From: Pseudomonadota bacterium
GTDB taxonomy: Bacteria > Pseudomonadota > Gammaproteobacteria > Arenicellales > UBA868
Direction of reading: 5' to 3'
Assembly (NCBI GenBank): GCA_018672825.1
Contig: JABHUE010000124.1
Location: forward strand, 1 to 64,000
Length of the DNA: 64,000 nt
Part shown: positions 26,144 through 35,514 of the stretch, in pieces
Layout of the letters: every line of letters starts with the position of its first letter
Position numbering within the stretch: the first letter of the stretch is position 1
Translations under genes and position numbers: made by a program
Notes under the pieces: model-generated
The model's input: the letters and a program-made list of their open reading frames with translations, nothing else
Told to the model about the DNA's origin: nothing
The model's database searches: none

Positions 26144-26755
26144 TCATTCAATAGGCACCTCGAACTCAACACCACATTCAGCCGCTGCATCAATCAACCA
26201 TCGGCAGACATGATCAGCAAAACTTCGTCGCACCACGATATCCACCGCCCTCACCCCACGCCCATCGTCATTGCTGACGCTTGTTAAAAGCACATTGGTG
26301 TGCGCAAAAACAGTCTGGGCGCACTGCCGAGGTTTAAACGCCCTCGGGTGAAGATCAAGCGGGCAGGCTGAAGCCAAGACATCCCGCCAAGCGTGACCTC
26401 CGGCTCGAATAATCGTTTGTCCGCCCGATAGATCGACAACCGCACTATGGGATTCCAAAAATTGATTTTGGAACTCCACTAGAACATCTTGATCCGCTAA
26501 ACCGATCAGCAGCCATTCATCTGGGCCGAGCCAGCAGACCTGCCATTCTGAGCTTTCTACCACCGCGTTTGGCGCCAGCGGAAGATCAATCCCCAACAAC
26601 GAAGACGCGCAGATCATAAATTTAGAATCATTCGCGTCCCCGCGAAGATTTACATGAGTCTTAAACGGTATTTCCCGCATTCGAAAGCCAATTTCCCCGC
26701 TGACACCCGGCGCAGAGATCGGCTGTAAAATTTCAATTAGTGGAGACTGAGACAT
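26144..26755 (-). CDS. soxG: Sarcosine oxidase gamma subunit
   Basis: The smallest-conserved subunit of heterotetrameric sarcosine oxidase, about 203 residues from MSQSPLIEILQP at 26755. The frame reaches upstream to 26851, but that part lies inside the BKACE gene. Recognisable SoxG features are WQVCWLGPDEWLLIG (about 95-109), VVDLSGGQTIIRAGGHAWRD and LDLHPRAFKPRQCAQT. The subunit has a fold related to the C-terminal part of T-protein and contacts the alpha subunit near the folate site. It lies 16 bases after the BKACE gene, which separates it from soxA, an unusual arrangement. Confidence 0.86.
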   Translation of the reverse strand: MSQSPLIEILQPISAPGVSGEIGFRMREIPFKTHVNLRGDANDSKFMICASSLLGIDLPLAPNAVVESSEWQVCWLGPDEWLLIGLADQDVLVEFQNQFLESHSAVVDLSGGQTIIRAGGHAWRDVLASACPLDLHPRAFKPRQCAQTVFAHTNVLLTSVSNDDGRGVRAVDIVVRRSFADHVCRWLIDAAAECGVEFEVPIE

Positions 26756-26771
26756 GCTTATGATCGGACCC

Positions 26772-27599
26772 TTAACGAGCAAGCCCCAGAATCGCTCTCG
26801 CTTCATCCGGGGACGCAAGATTTCTATCATATTCGGCAGCGACGTCCGCAATTAAACTCACCAACGCCGCGTTATTTGCGGCCAACGTATCTTTATTCAA
26901 TTTCACATTATCTTCAAAACCGGTTCGCGCATGCCCACCTAACTCGAGACTCCATTTATTAACTTCGAACTGGTTTCGACCAATGCCCATCGCGCTCCAC
27001 GTTGCGCCAGGCGCAAGGGACGCCAACTCATCGATTAAAAATTCAAGCAATTTTCTTCGAACCGGCATAGCGCCGGGAATCCCGAGAACAAACTGAACAT
27101 GAATTGGGGAGGATATCGCGCCCGACTCAGACATTTTGATCGCGTTGTACAACATTGCCGCATCGAAAACCTCGATCTCGGGTTTTACGCCGTAAACCTT
27201 CATTTCACCCGCGAGCTCGTCAATCAGCTGAGGCGGATTCTCGTAAATCATCCCTGGAAAATTAACAGACCCGGTTGCAAGAGATGCCATGTCCGGCTTG
27301 AGATACAGCATACCCCCTCGCAGGCTTGCCGCTCGACCACGACCACCTGTAGAGAATTGAATGATCATATTCGGGCAGTGTTTTTTAATCCCTTCTTGCA
27401 CCTCGGAAAAAAGATCTGGATCTGAAGAGGAATCCTCTTGGGAGTCACGCACGTGAATATGGACGAGAGAAGAGCCTGCCTCAAACGCTTCGTGAGTGGA
27501 CTCGATCTGCTCGCTTGGGGTGACAGGTAACGCGGGATTGTCTTTTTTGCGTGGCTGAGATCCAGTGATCGCCGTGGTGACAATGATGGGCGTGGTCAT
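26772..27599 (-). CDS. Beta-keto acid cleavage enzyme (BKACE, DUF849) inserted in the sox operon
   Basis: A 275-residue TIM-barrel enzyme of the BKACE family. These zinc enzymes condense a beta-keto acid with acetyl-CoA and give acetoacetyl-type products plus a new acyl-CoA or amine. Family marks are IVTTAITGS at the start, HIHVRDSQED (about 47-56) with the zinc histidines, QFSTGGRGR (about 81) and KPEIEVFDAAMLY (about 138). It overlaps the soxA stop by ATGA, so it is coupled to soxA and precedes soxG. One known BKACE reaction cleaves dehydrocarnitine to glycine betaine; sarcosine oxidase lies two demethylations further on. That substrate is an inference from context only. Confidence 0.85.
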   Translation of the reverse strand: MTTPIIVTTAITGSQPRKKDNPALPVTPSEQIESTHEAFEAGSSLVHIHVRDSQEDSSSDPDLFSEVQEGIKKHCPNMIIQFSTGGRGRAASLRGGMLYLKPDMASLATGSVNFPGMIYENPPQLIDELAGEMKVYGVKPEIEVFDAAMLYNAIKMSESGAISSPIHVQFVLGIPGAMPVRRKLLEFLIDELASLAPGATWSAMGIGRNQFEVNKWSLELGGHARTGFEDNVKLNKDTLAANNAALVSLIADVAAEYDRNLASPDEARAILGLAR

Positions 27600-30500
27600 G
27601 ACTTACTCCTTTGATTTTCAGGATCATAAAAAACCGGATCAACGATGACGGCGGGTACGATCTGGTCGTCCATCAATTGCGCAAAAATAGTTGAGCCCAT
27701 TCGAGTTCTTCCCCCTTTTACCAACGCTAATGCAATCGAGCGTCCAAGACTCGCACTGTAATAGCTTGAGGAGACATGACCCATCATTGGAACCGGTCGA
27801 GATTGTTGGGGTGAATTGACGAGTTGTGCGCCCTCCGGCAAGACGGTCTTCGAATTGTCAGTCAATAAACCGACTAGCTGTTTTCGGTTCGAGCGCAGCG
27901 TGTCGGCGCGAAATAAAGAACGTTTGCCAATAAAGTCCTTGTTTTTCGACACAATCCAGTCCATCCCAAGATCATTTGGCGTCACTGATCCGTCGGTATC
28001 CTGGCCCACAATTACATAACCTTTCTCGGCCCGCAGCACGTGCATGGCTTCGGTGCCATAAGGCGTAATATCGTACGCTCGTCCTGCATCCATAATCGTT
28101 TGCCAAAGTGTCATTCCATAATTTGCGTTTACACTAATCTCAAACGCAAGCTCTCCGCTGAAGCTGATTCGGCTAATTCTCGACGAGACGCCTCCAATTT
28201 TTCCTTCGCGCATACTCATAAAAGGAAACGACTCGGAATCGAGTTCAACGTCACAACCCGCGGCATGAAGCACCGCCCTTGACTGTGGCCCGGCTACGCT
28301 CATGACCGACCACTGATCTGTTACCGAGGTCAGGTAAACCTGTAGATCAGGCCACTCAGTTTGCAGCCAGCGTTCCATCCAGCCCATCACGGCCGCTGCG
28401 CCGCCGGTTGTTGTGGTCATGAGATAGTGATCAGGCGCGATACATGTGGTTACACCATCATCCATCACCATGCCGTCTTCACCAAGCATAAAGCCATAAC
28501 GACACCGGCCCGGTAAAAGGTTCGTCCAGCCATTGGTATAAATTCGATTTAAAAGTTCAGCTGCATCTGGCCCCTGGATGTCTATCTTGCCAAGCGTGGA
28601 TGCATCGAGCACACCAACGCTGTCTCGGGTCGCAAGGCATTCCCGATTAACCGCATCTGACATCGATTCACCCGATCTCGGATAATACCAAGGGCGCTTC
28701 CATTGACCGACATTCTCAAACAGAGCGCCGCGCTTGACATGCCAAGGATGAATCGCCGTCTTGCGTACGGGATCGAAAAGTTCCGGCCCGAGATTCCGAC
28801 CCGCAATCGCTCCAAAAGTAACGGGGGTATAGTTCGGTCGGAACGTGGTTGTCCCCACATCTCCCGGCTCTTTATTTAAGGCCTTCCCCAGGATCGCAAG
28901 GCCGTTGATATTACCGAGCTTCCCCTGGTCAGTACCAAAGCCCAGCGCCGTATAACGCTTGACATGCTCAATCGATCGATAGCCCTCGCGTGCTGCCAGC
29001 CGGATGTCTGAAGCAGTCGCATCGTTCTGATAATCAACAAACTTTTTAGTGCGTCCGCCATCAAGAATATTTGCCGGAACCTCCCATAATGCTTCGATTG
29101 GTGCGTGCTGTCTGTGATCAGTCGCAGGGATATCAACTCCCGTTGCCGAGAAACCACGTGCATTAGCGGCCGCAAGGGCACCTTGAACGCCCTCGCGTAA
29201 ACAATCACCAAGATCAAAAGTGCCATTGCACCCGCCCACGGAGCGCTCTTTCTGAACCGAGGCGCCGGGTAAAAACGCAGCCACCCGGCTGTCGAAAACA
29301 GGCTTGGCGCCAGACTGCGAATGCAAGTGAACCACCGGGCTGAGGCCACCCGACAGCGCAAGTATCTGACAATCGATCATGCCTTTATGCGCCGTCAATT
29401 CGCCAGTTGATTTGGACCACCTCGAAAGCTCGACCCTATTAAGCCCTTCGCTACCCGACCGGGCAGACGAAATTACATGACCCTTGTAAACAGGGATTCC
29501 AAGCGCTTCTGTCTCTCTGGCAACGGAGGCACCCGGAGACCTGCGAGAGTCCACGATAGCGACAACCTTCATCCCGGCCCAGGCCATATCGATTGCCGCC
29601 TGGTACCCTGAGTCGTTATTTGTAAAAACCACGCCCGTTCGTCCTGGAGCGACCCCGTACCGCCGAATATAGGTTGTAACTGCAGAGGACAACATCACGC
29701 CAGGTAGATCATTTCCGTCAAAGACCAGGGGTCGTTCTATCGCACCCGTGGCCAGGACAACTTCTCCGGCACGAACCCGCCAAAGGCGCTCTCGACTCAT
29801 TCGCGGGTCGCTGTCCCCCGATGCAAGGTGATGAGTCCGACGCGAATTGATCGTCAAAAAATTATGATCGAAATAACCGACGACCGTCGATCGATTTAGC
29901 AGCTTCACCTCGGGAAAGGTCCGCAACTCATCGACTATCTTTTTAACCCAGTCAACGGCTCTCGTTCCGCCAATCGTGGAAGACGCGCTGAGGAGACTTC
30001 CGCCAAACTGGGCTTGCTCATCCGCCAAAATCACCCGCGCGCCTGACCGGGCGGCTGTCAGTGCCGCAATGAGTCCCGACGGTCCCGCACCAACAATCAA
30101 GACGTCGCAATGAATATGGCGCTTGTCATAAATATCCGGATCAGGAAACTCCGGCGTTCGACCCAAACCCGCCGCTTTCCTAATAAAGTGCTCATAACGC
30201 ATCCACGCCGACCGGGGCCACATGAAGGTCTTGTAATAAAAACCCGCTGGAAGAATGCGGGAAAACATACTGTTGATCGCCCCAACATCATGCTTGAGGC
30301 TCGGCCACCCATTCACCGTTTGCGCTGACAAACCCTCATACAGTTCAACCTGGGTCGCTCGAAGGTTGGGCGTGCTGTAACCGGCTTCTCCAACCTGAAC
30401 GAGCGCGTTAGGCTCTTCAGCGCCCGCGCCTACAATTCCTCTGGGTCGATGATACTTAAAACTGCGCCCAAACAGTCTCACGCCCTGCGCGAGAAGTGCT

Positions 30501-30613
30501 GAGGCCAACGTATCTCCGGGGTGACCGGTGTATGTCTTTCCGTTAAACCGAAACCTAATACTTCGCGAGCGATCAATTAAACCGCCGCGCGACAGACGCC
30601 TCGCGCCACTCAC
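27596..30613 (-). CDS. soxA: Sarcosine oxidase alpha subunit
   Basis: The large subunit of heterotetrameric sarcosine oxidase, 1005 residues, the usual length. An N-terminal 2Fe-2S-like domain covers about residues 20-110 (FRFNGKTYTGHPGDTLASAL). A NAD/FAD Rossmann domain follows (CDVLIVGAGPSGLIAALTAA, about 170-190). The C-terminal third is a T-protein-like aminomethyltransferase domain (GVLDASTLGKIDIQGPDAAE) that captures formaldehyde as 5,10-methylene-tetrahydrofolate. The complex converts sarcosine to glycine. The start overlaps the soxD stop and the stop overlaps the BKACE start, so translation is coupled at both ends. Confidence 0.95.
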   Translation of the reverse strand: MSGARRLSRGGLIDRSRSIRFRFNGKTYTGHPGDTLASALLAQGVRLFGRSFKYHRPRGIVGAGAEEPNALVQVGEAGYSTPNLRATQVELYEGLSAQTVNGWPSLKHDVGAINSMFSRILPAGFYYKTFMWPRSAWMRYEHFIRKAAGLGRTPEFPDPDIYDKRHIHCDVLIVGAGPSGLIAALTAARSGARVILADEQAQFGGSLLSASSTIGGTRAVDWVKKIVDELRTFPEVKLLNRSTVVGYFDHNFLTINSRRTHHLASGDSDPRMSRERLWRVRAGEVVLATGAIERPLVFDGNDLPGVMLSSAVTTYIRRYGVAPGRTGVVFTNNDSGYQAAIDMAWAGMKVVAIVDSRRSPGASVARETEALGIPVYKGHVISSARSGSEGLNRVELSRWSKSTGELTAHKGMIDCQILALSGGLSPVVHLHSQSGAKPVFDSRVAAFLPGASVQKERSVGGCNGTFDLGDCLREGVQGALAAANARGFSATGVDIPATDHRQHAPIEALWEVPANILDGGRTKKFVDYQNDATASDIRLAAREGYRSIEHVKRYTALGFGTDQGKLGNINGLAILGKALNKEPGDVGTTTFRPNYTPVTFGAIAGRNLGPELFDPVRKTAIHPWHVKRGALFENVGQWKRPWYYPRSGESMSDAVNRECLATRDSVGVLDASTLGKIDIQGPDAAELLNRIYTNGWTNLLPGRCRYGFMLGEDGMVMDDGVTTCIAPDHYLMTTTTGGAAAVMGWMERWLQTEWPDLQVYLTSVTDQWSVMSVAGPQSRAVLHAAGCDVELDSESFPFMSMREGKIGGVSSRISRISFSGELAFEISVNANYGMTLWQTIMDAGRAYDITPYGTEAMHVLRAEKGYVIVGQDTDGSVTPNDLGMDWIVSKNKDFIGKRSLFRADTLRSNRKQLVGLLTDNSKTVLPEGAQLVNSPQQSRPVPMMGHVSSSYYSASLGRSIALALVKGGRTRMGSTIFAQLMDDQIVPAVIVDPVFYDPENQRSKS

Positions 30614-30891
30614 GAAGGGTCTCCCGAGGGCGAATCTCCTGATCGGTAGACGCTCACAATCCTGTAGCTCACAGTATCGCGAATAACGTTAAACCAACGA
30701 CGACAGCCTGCTGAATGGCACCATTGCTCGGCATGCTGACCCTTCTTATTGTCACGAAAAAAAAGGTAGTCACCCCATTCCCGATCATTGAGATTTTCTG
30801 GAGACAGCGGACGCACGATATGCGCCTCACCTCCATAGCTAAACTCATCCTGATCGCGTGAACCACACCAGGGGCATTCAATCTCAAGCAA
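30610..30891 (-). CDS. soxD: Sarcosine oxidase delta subunit
   Basis: A 93-residue subunit that binds zinc. The N-terminal CPWCGSRDQDEFSYGGEAHI carries the paired cysteines, and later HSAGCRRWFNVIRDTVSYRI supplies further ligands; this is the standard SoxD pattern. It has a structural role in the alpha-beta-gamma-delta complex. It follows soxB by 34 bases and overlaps soxA by ATGA. Confidence 0.94.
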   Translation of the reverse strand: MLEIECPWCGSRDQDEFSYGGEAHIVRPLSPENLNDREWGDYLFFRDNKKGQHAEQWCHSAGCRRWFNVIRDTVSYRIVSVYRSGDSPSGDPS

Positions 30892-30925
30892 GGCACAAAC
30901 TCCAATTCATAAACTTTCTATTTGA

Positions 30926-32212
30926 TTAATGGGCGACGCCAGCAGCGCCGTGTTCGTCAATGAGTGCGCCTGAATAAAAGCGATCAAGCTCAAAAGCCGC
31001 ATTCAGTGGATGCGGTTCGTCGTTCGCAACGGTGTGCGCAAAAACCCAGCCTGACCCGGGTGTCGCTTTGAAGCCCCCCGTACCCCAGCCGCAGTTAAAG
31101 TACAGTCCGTCAACCGGGGTTTTGGAGATAATGGGGCACGCATCAGGGCATACATCAACAATTCCGCCCCACTGCCGAAGCATTCTGACCCGACTAAAGA
31201 CCGGGAAAAGCTCGACGATTGCAGCCACATTACCCTCTATTATCGAAAAGCTCCCGCGCTGACCGTAGCCTGTGTAGGCATCGATACCCGCGCCGATGAC
31301 AAGCTCGCCTTTGTCCGATTGGCTGACATATCCGTGAACGGCGTTTGACATCACAACCGTATCAAGGACGGGCTTCAGGGGCTCGGAAACGAGCGCCTGC
31401 AAAGGGTGACTTTCAACCGGCAGCCTGAAACCACCCATCTCCGCCAACACGCTTGCGTGTCCAGCCACCACCACCGCCACTTTTTTGGCCCCGATATAGC
31501 CGCGATTGGTCTCCACTCCCCGGACAGATCCGCTCTCTTGGCGAATGCCGGTCACCTCGCAATTTTGAATAATATCCACCCCGCTTGAATCAGCGGCGCG
31601 CGCATAGCCCCACGCCACGGCGTCATGCCTCGCGACACCGCCTCGGGGTTGGTAAGAGGCGCCCAACACCGGATATCGGGTATCGCCCGATATGTTCATG
31701 GCGGGGACTATCTCTTTGATTTGATCTGGCAGCAGGATTTCGCTGTCAATCCCATTCAACCGGTTGGCGTTCGAGCGTCGATAGATATCACGCATATCCT
31801 GCAACGTATGCCCCAAGTTCATTACGCCACGCTGACTGAACATCACGTTGAAGTTCAACTCTTGACTTAACCCTTCCCAAAGCTTGAGCGATTTTTCATA
31901 TAAATGGGCCGACTCATCCCAAAGATAGTTCGATCGGACAATAGTCGTATTGCGACCTGTATTGCCACCACCGATCCATCCCTTCTCAAGGAGTGCAACG
32001 CGGCCAACATTATGCTCTGACGCTAGATAATAGGCTGTCGCGAGACCATGCCCTCCCCCACCGACGACTATTACATCGTACTCACCGGCAGGTTCCGGGC
32101 TTCGCCATGCTTCCGCCCAATCCTGATGATAATTAACTGCGTTTCGGGCCAGACTAAATACGGAATAACGATCTTTTTTCACACTGTTTCCGTCGCGATA
32201 GACTTTAAACAA
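30926..32212 (-). CDS. soxB: Sarcosine oxidase beta subunit
   Basis: The flavin-bearing catalytic subunit, 428 residues. The FAD-binding motif is [20 protein letters not shown] (about 45-64), followed by [20 protein letters not shown]. The histidine in [18 protein letters not shown] matches the position of the covalent FMN attachment site in characterised Sox[18 protein letters not shown] near the C-terminus is the second flavin contact. It oxidises the methyl group of sarcosine. It is 70 bases after glyA and opens the soxBDA part of the run. Confidence 0.95.
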   Translation of the reverse strand: MFKVYRDGNSVKKDRYSVFSLARNAVNYHQDWAEAWRSPEPAGEYDVIVVGGGGHGLATAYYLASEHNVGRVALLEKGWIGGGNTGRNTTIVRSNYLWDESAHLYEKSLKLWEGLSQELNFNVMFSQRGVMNLGHTLQDMRDIYRRSNANRLNGIDSEILLPDQIKEIVPAMNISGDTRYPVLGASYQPRGGVARHDAVAWGYARAADSSGVDIIQNCEVTGIRQESGSVRGVETNRGYIGAKKVAVVVAGHASVLAEMGGFRLPVESHPLQALVSEPLKPVLDTVVMSNAVHGYVSQSDKGELVIGAGIDAYTGYGQRGSFSIIEGNVAAIVELFPVFSRVRMLRQWGGIVDVCPDACPIISKTPVDGLYFNCGWGTGGFKATPGSGWVFAHTVANDEPHPLNAAFELDRFYSGALIDEHGAAGVAH

Positions 32213-32282
32213 ATAGTGATGCCGCTAGGCGACACTTCCTCGGAGAACCGTACAGCAGGCTCATCCACTAGACGTCTACGTC

Positions 32283-33542
32283 TCAGACCTCACGGTAGAC
32301 CGGAAAGCGAGAACAGAGTTCGAGCACTTTTCCTTTCACCGACTCTTCTACCGACTGATCATCGATGTTCTCGAGAATATCGCAAATCCAATGTGTAATT
32401 TGACTCATCTCGTCAACCCCAAAACCGCGAGTCGTACCCGCTGGTGACCCAATCCGAAGACCGCTGGTTACAAATGGGGACTGTGGATCATTAGGTACCG
32501 AGTTCTTGTTAACTGTAATGTTGGCGCGACCCAATGCCGCATCAGCGGCCTTGCCGGTCACGCCTTTGCTAATTAAATCAAGCAAGAACAGGTGATTATC
32601 GGTACCACCTGAAACAATGTCGAAACCTCTGTCCAAAAAGACTGCTGCCATCGCTCGCGCGTTCGCGATGACTTGCTCCCCATATGAACGAAACTCCGGT
32701 TGAAGCGCCTCTTTGAATGCAACTGCTTTACCCGCAATCGCATGCATTAGAGGACCGCCTTGAGTGCCCGGAAACACAAGAGAAGAAAGTTTCTTTTCAA
32801 TCTCAGGGTTGGCGCGAGCCATTATCATGCCGCCTCTGGCGCCTCGTAATGTTTTATGCGTTGTGCAAGTCGTCACGTCTGCAATACCGAGCGGGCTGGG
32901 ATATAAATCAACTGCGACAAGCCCGGTGACGTGAGCCATATCTGCCAAGAAATAGGCGCCAATGCTGTCGGCTATGTCCCGAAACCGCTGCCAATCTAAA
33001 AAACGGCTGTAAGCCGAAAAACCGGCAACTATCATCTTAGGCTTATGTTCTTTTGCCAACTGCTCTACTTGATCATAATCAATTTCACCGATATCTGTAT
33101 TCAGTCCATACTGAACCGGCTGATAAAGTTTGCCTGAGAAGTTTACTGCCGCACCGTGAGTCAAATGACCGCCATGAGCCAAGCTCATTCCAAGCACGGT
33201 ATCGCCCGGATTTAATAGCGCCATATAAACAGCCGCATTTGCGCCAGAACCGGAATGAGGCTGAACGTTGACATAATCAGCATTAAATAGTTGTTTTGCA
33301 CGATCGATGGCGAGCTGCTCTGCGACATCAACAAATTCGCAGCCTCCGTAGTATCTTTTTCCGGGATAACCCTCGGCATATTTATTCGTAAGCACTGTCC
33401 CCTGAGCTTCCAGTACTCGTGGACTTGCATAGTTCTCCGAGGCAATTAATTCAATATGTTCTTCCTGCCGACGGCTCTCATTCTGAATGGCTTCCCAAAG
33501 CTCTGGATCAAAGTCTTCTATTCGATCATTGGTACTAAACAT
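32283..33542 (-). CDS. glyA: Serine hydroxymethyltransferase
   Basis: A 419-residue PLP enzyme interconverting glycine plus 5,10-methylene-tetrahydrofolate with serine. The PLP lysine is in [17 protein letters not shown] (about residue 228). The N-terminal [24 protein letters not shown] and [20 protein letters not shown] are classic GlyA motifs. Placed directly upstream of soxB, it can combine the two products of sarcosine oxidation (glycine and methylene-folate) into serine. glyA-soxBDAG gene order is a known arrangement in sarcosine-using bacteria. No glycine riboswitch shape was recognised in the leader. Confidence 0.96.
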   Translation of the reverse strand: MFSTNDRIEDFDPELWEAIQNESRRQEEHIELIASENYASPRVLEAQGTVLTNKYAEGYPGKRYYGGCEFVDVAEQLAIDRAKQLFNADYVNVQPHSGSGANAAVYMALLNPGDTVLGMSLAHGGHLTHGAAVNFSGKLYQPVQYGLNTDIGEIDYDQVEQLAKEHKPKMIVAGFSAYSRFLDWQRFRDIADSIGAYFLADMAHVTGLVAVDLYPSPLGIADVTTCTTHKTLRGARGGMIMARANPEIEKKLSSLVFPGTQGGPLMHAIAGKAVAFKEALQPEFRSYGEQVIANARAMAAVFLDRGFDIVSGGTDNHLFLLDLISKGVTGKAADAALGRANITVNKNSVPNDPQSPFVTSGLRIGSPAGTTRGFGVDEMSQITHWICDILENIDDQSVEESVKGKVLELCSRFPVYREV

Positions 33543-33658
33543 AGTTTCTTTTTCCGTTAAATTAGTAGTTGAATTGCTCGGCGAATAAGCCTGCCCGCAC
33601 AGCGGTCGATTCTACCGGACTCAACGCCTCGACCCAATACACCTTTTAGTGCTATCGA

Positions 33659-34429
33659 TCAAAGAATTTTATCGTCCCGGTTGACCCAGCGAGCAAGGCT
33701 GTAAAGTGAACGCTCCCCATGATAGTTAAGATGCTCCTCTGAGTAGCACCACTCCCTGCCAACGGGACAAGAAAGGCGGGACCGGCACACCAATCCGCAA
33801 CCCGTTTGATCCTCAATCCGTCTCGAAACGCAGCCATTAAGATCTGGCAGCGCATCAGATCTAAGAGCGCTTGCCGGGCAATTCGAGATACAAGGCTTCT
33901 CAACACAGCTATCACAAGGCGAATGACGGATTCGAAACGCATTTGTAACCGGCAACTGAGACTGGGTCAAAAATGCGGCGCGATAAGCAAACCAGGGGCC
34001 GTACTGCGGATTGATGTCGAGCCCGAGCGGTGAAGGCGCACCCCACCCCAACGATCGCCCTATTTGCTGTAAGGGAATCAAGGTGTTGCCGGGATAAATG
34101 ATCCGTGGTGATTGATCTCCCCAAAACAAGCGACTGACCTCGAGACTGGTTTCGGTAGAAAATTCATCAAACCGATCATCACCGAGTCGGTTATTTTCTT
34201 TTAAAAAGTGCCATAACGATGAGCCCGCCATGCCGAGTAAAACCAGTCGATCGTTGGGGTGAGTGGAAATTCCTGCTTGATCCCAGGCTTTTTGAAGCTC
34301 TCGATCAAAATCATCAACACAAATAATAGCGCGAAGATTCATCCCTCGATTCTCGAGCCAATCGTGTCCTCCCCGTATATCAGTATGATTGTTTTCAGCC
34401 ATTAGAATCTGTGTTGTGGCAATAATCAC
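33659..34429 (-). CDS. QueG-like 4Fe-4S double-cluster protein
   Basis: A 256-residue protein with a C-terminal ferredoxin-like part: SPCDSCVEKPCISNCPASAL (about 169-188), then LNGCVSRRI and TGCGLVCRSRLSCPVG. The cysteine layout is that of epoxyqueuosine reductase and corrinoid reductase relatives, but the catalytic N-terminal domain of QueG is not obvious, and the protein is shorter. The upstream ATG at 34429 is used here; ATG codons at 34402 and 34342 (MNLRAIICVDD) are alternatives and none has a clear ribosome site. It lies 116 bases before glyA on the same strand and might share its regulation. The role is unknown. Confidence 0.6.
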   Translation of the reverse strand: MIIATTQILMAENNHTDIRGGHDWLENRGMNLRAIICVDDFDRELQKAWDQAGISTHPNDRLVLLGMAGSSLWHFLKENNRLGDDRFDEFSTETSLEVSRLFWGDQSPRIIYPGNTLIPLQQIGRSLGWGAPSPLGLDINPQYGPWFAYRAAFLTQSQLPVTNAFRIRHSPCDSCVEKPCISNCPASALRSDALPDLNGCVSRRIEDQTGCGLVCRSRLSCPVGREWCYSEEHLNYHGERSLYSLARWVNRDDKIL

Positions 34430-34526
34430 GTATTACGCATACTATCTTTGAACCTCGATTGCATCAATTTCCTATCCATTTTGCAAAAATCGTATCAAGT
34501 AACGAAAATGCACCTTTACAAAGTTC

Positions 34527-35498
34527 GTGCGTCAACCCCATGGCCTCATCAAGATGTTGACTCATAGTCATTCCCGATGCGTGATTCATGGTCATCGAGG
34601 CGCAAGAGGGCTAGCGCCGGAAAATACGCTGAAAGGGTTCGCCCGCGCCTGTCAAATTGGGGTTGATGGTCTTGAATTGGATGTCTTAATTAACGCGGAG
34701 GAACGAGTGGTGATTCATCATGACCACAGACTTAATCCCGATTTAACACGAGACAACCAGGGGTTCTGGGTGGATACACCTACCCCTCTCATAAAAGATC
34801 TCGACACCGTGGAACTGAAATCCTATGACATTGGTCAAGTCAAACCTGGCTCTAAGACCCATCAGACCTTCCCAAGACAATATCCAAGCGACGGGGAGTC
34901 AATTCTATTGCTCAGCGACCTCGCGGAATGGTGGAAAAACCTGAAACCGGTCCGTCCCATCATTAACATTGAACTGAAATCCGACCCTGAGTGTCCTGAT
35001 CATACCCCGCCTGTTAAAGATTACGTTGGGATCGTCATTGACGAAATAAAACGATTCGCTCTCATCGAGCATGTGTGGATACAAGCTTTCGATTGGTCTC
35101 TCTTGATCGAAACTAAGCGCCAATGCAAGGAGATCCCCACCGGCTTTCTCAGCGCTGAGCACGATGATGGCCCAACCATTTGGAGGGAAACACCGTCCCC
35201 GTGGCTAGCAGGATTCGATCCGTTCTGTCATAACGGAAAAGTCGCCGACGCGGTTGTCGCCGCTGGCGGGGACTACTGGGGCCCGTGGTACGGTGACTTG
35301 TGTCAACAGAGTGTGACTCACGCCAGGAATCTAGGACTGGGCGTTCACCCCTGGACACTCAATGAGTCTGCCGATATCAAAAAGACTTTGGAGTGGGGCG
35401 TGACAGGGATTACGACTGACTATCCGGATCTTGCCAGGGAAATCTTCCGCGCGAATCAAATAGCGGTGCCAGACGCCCTTGATTGCTCATCACATTGA
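34527..35498 (+). CDS. ugpQ: Glycerophosphodiester phosphodiesterase
   Basis: A 323-residue TIM-barrel enzyme that hydrolyses glycerophosphodiesters to glycerol-3-phosphate and an alcohol such as choline or ethanolamine. The signature [20 protein letters not shown] (about residues 20-38), GLELDV with metal-binding Glu and Asp, and [12 protein letters not shown] are all intact. No signal peptide is seen, so it is probably cytosolic. An in-frame ATG ten codons in ([10 protein letters not shown]) is an alternative start. The ABC ATPase gene starts 16 bases after its stop, and the transporter may bring in its substrate. Released choline could be a source for the betaine-to-sarcosine route (inference). 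Confidence 0.87.
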   Translation: MRQPHGLIKMLTHSHSRCVIHGHRGARGLAPENTLKGFARACQIGVDGLELDVLINAEERVVIHHDHRLNPDLTRDNQGFWVDTPTPLIKDLDTVELKSYDIGQVKPGSKTHQTFPRQYPSDGESILLLSDLAEWWKNLKPVRPIINIELKSDPECPDHTPPVKDYVGIVIDEIKRFALIEHVWIQAFDWSLLIETKRQCKEIPTGFLSAEHDDGPTIWRETPSPWLAGFDPFCHNGKVADAVVAAGGDYWGPWYGDLCQQSVTHARNLGLGVHPWTLNESADIKKTLEWGVTGITTDYPDLAREIFRANQIAVPDALDCSSH

Positions 35499-35514
35499 TG
35501 AACGAACATTGCCA

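Noticed and set aside
26756-26851. Upstream extension of soxG
   Set aside because: It overlaps the BKACE gene and lacks SoxG similarity; the start at 26755 fits the family.
33543-33658. Glycine riboswitch upstream of glyA
   Set aside because: The leader was read on the minus strand and shows no paired glycine-aptamer core.
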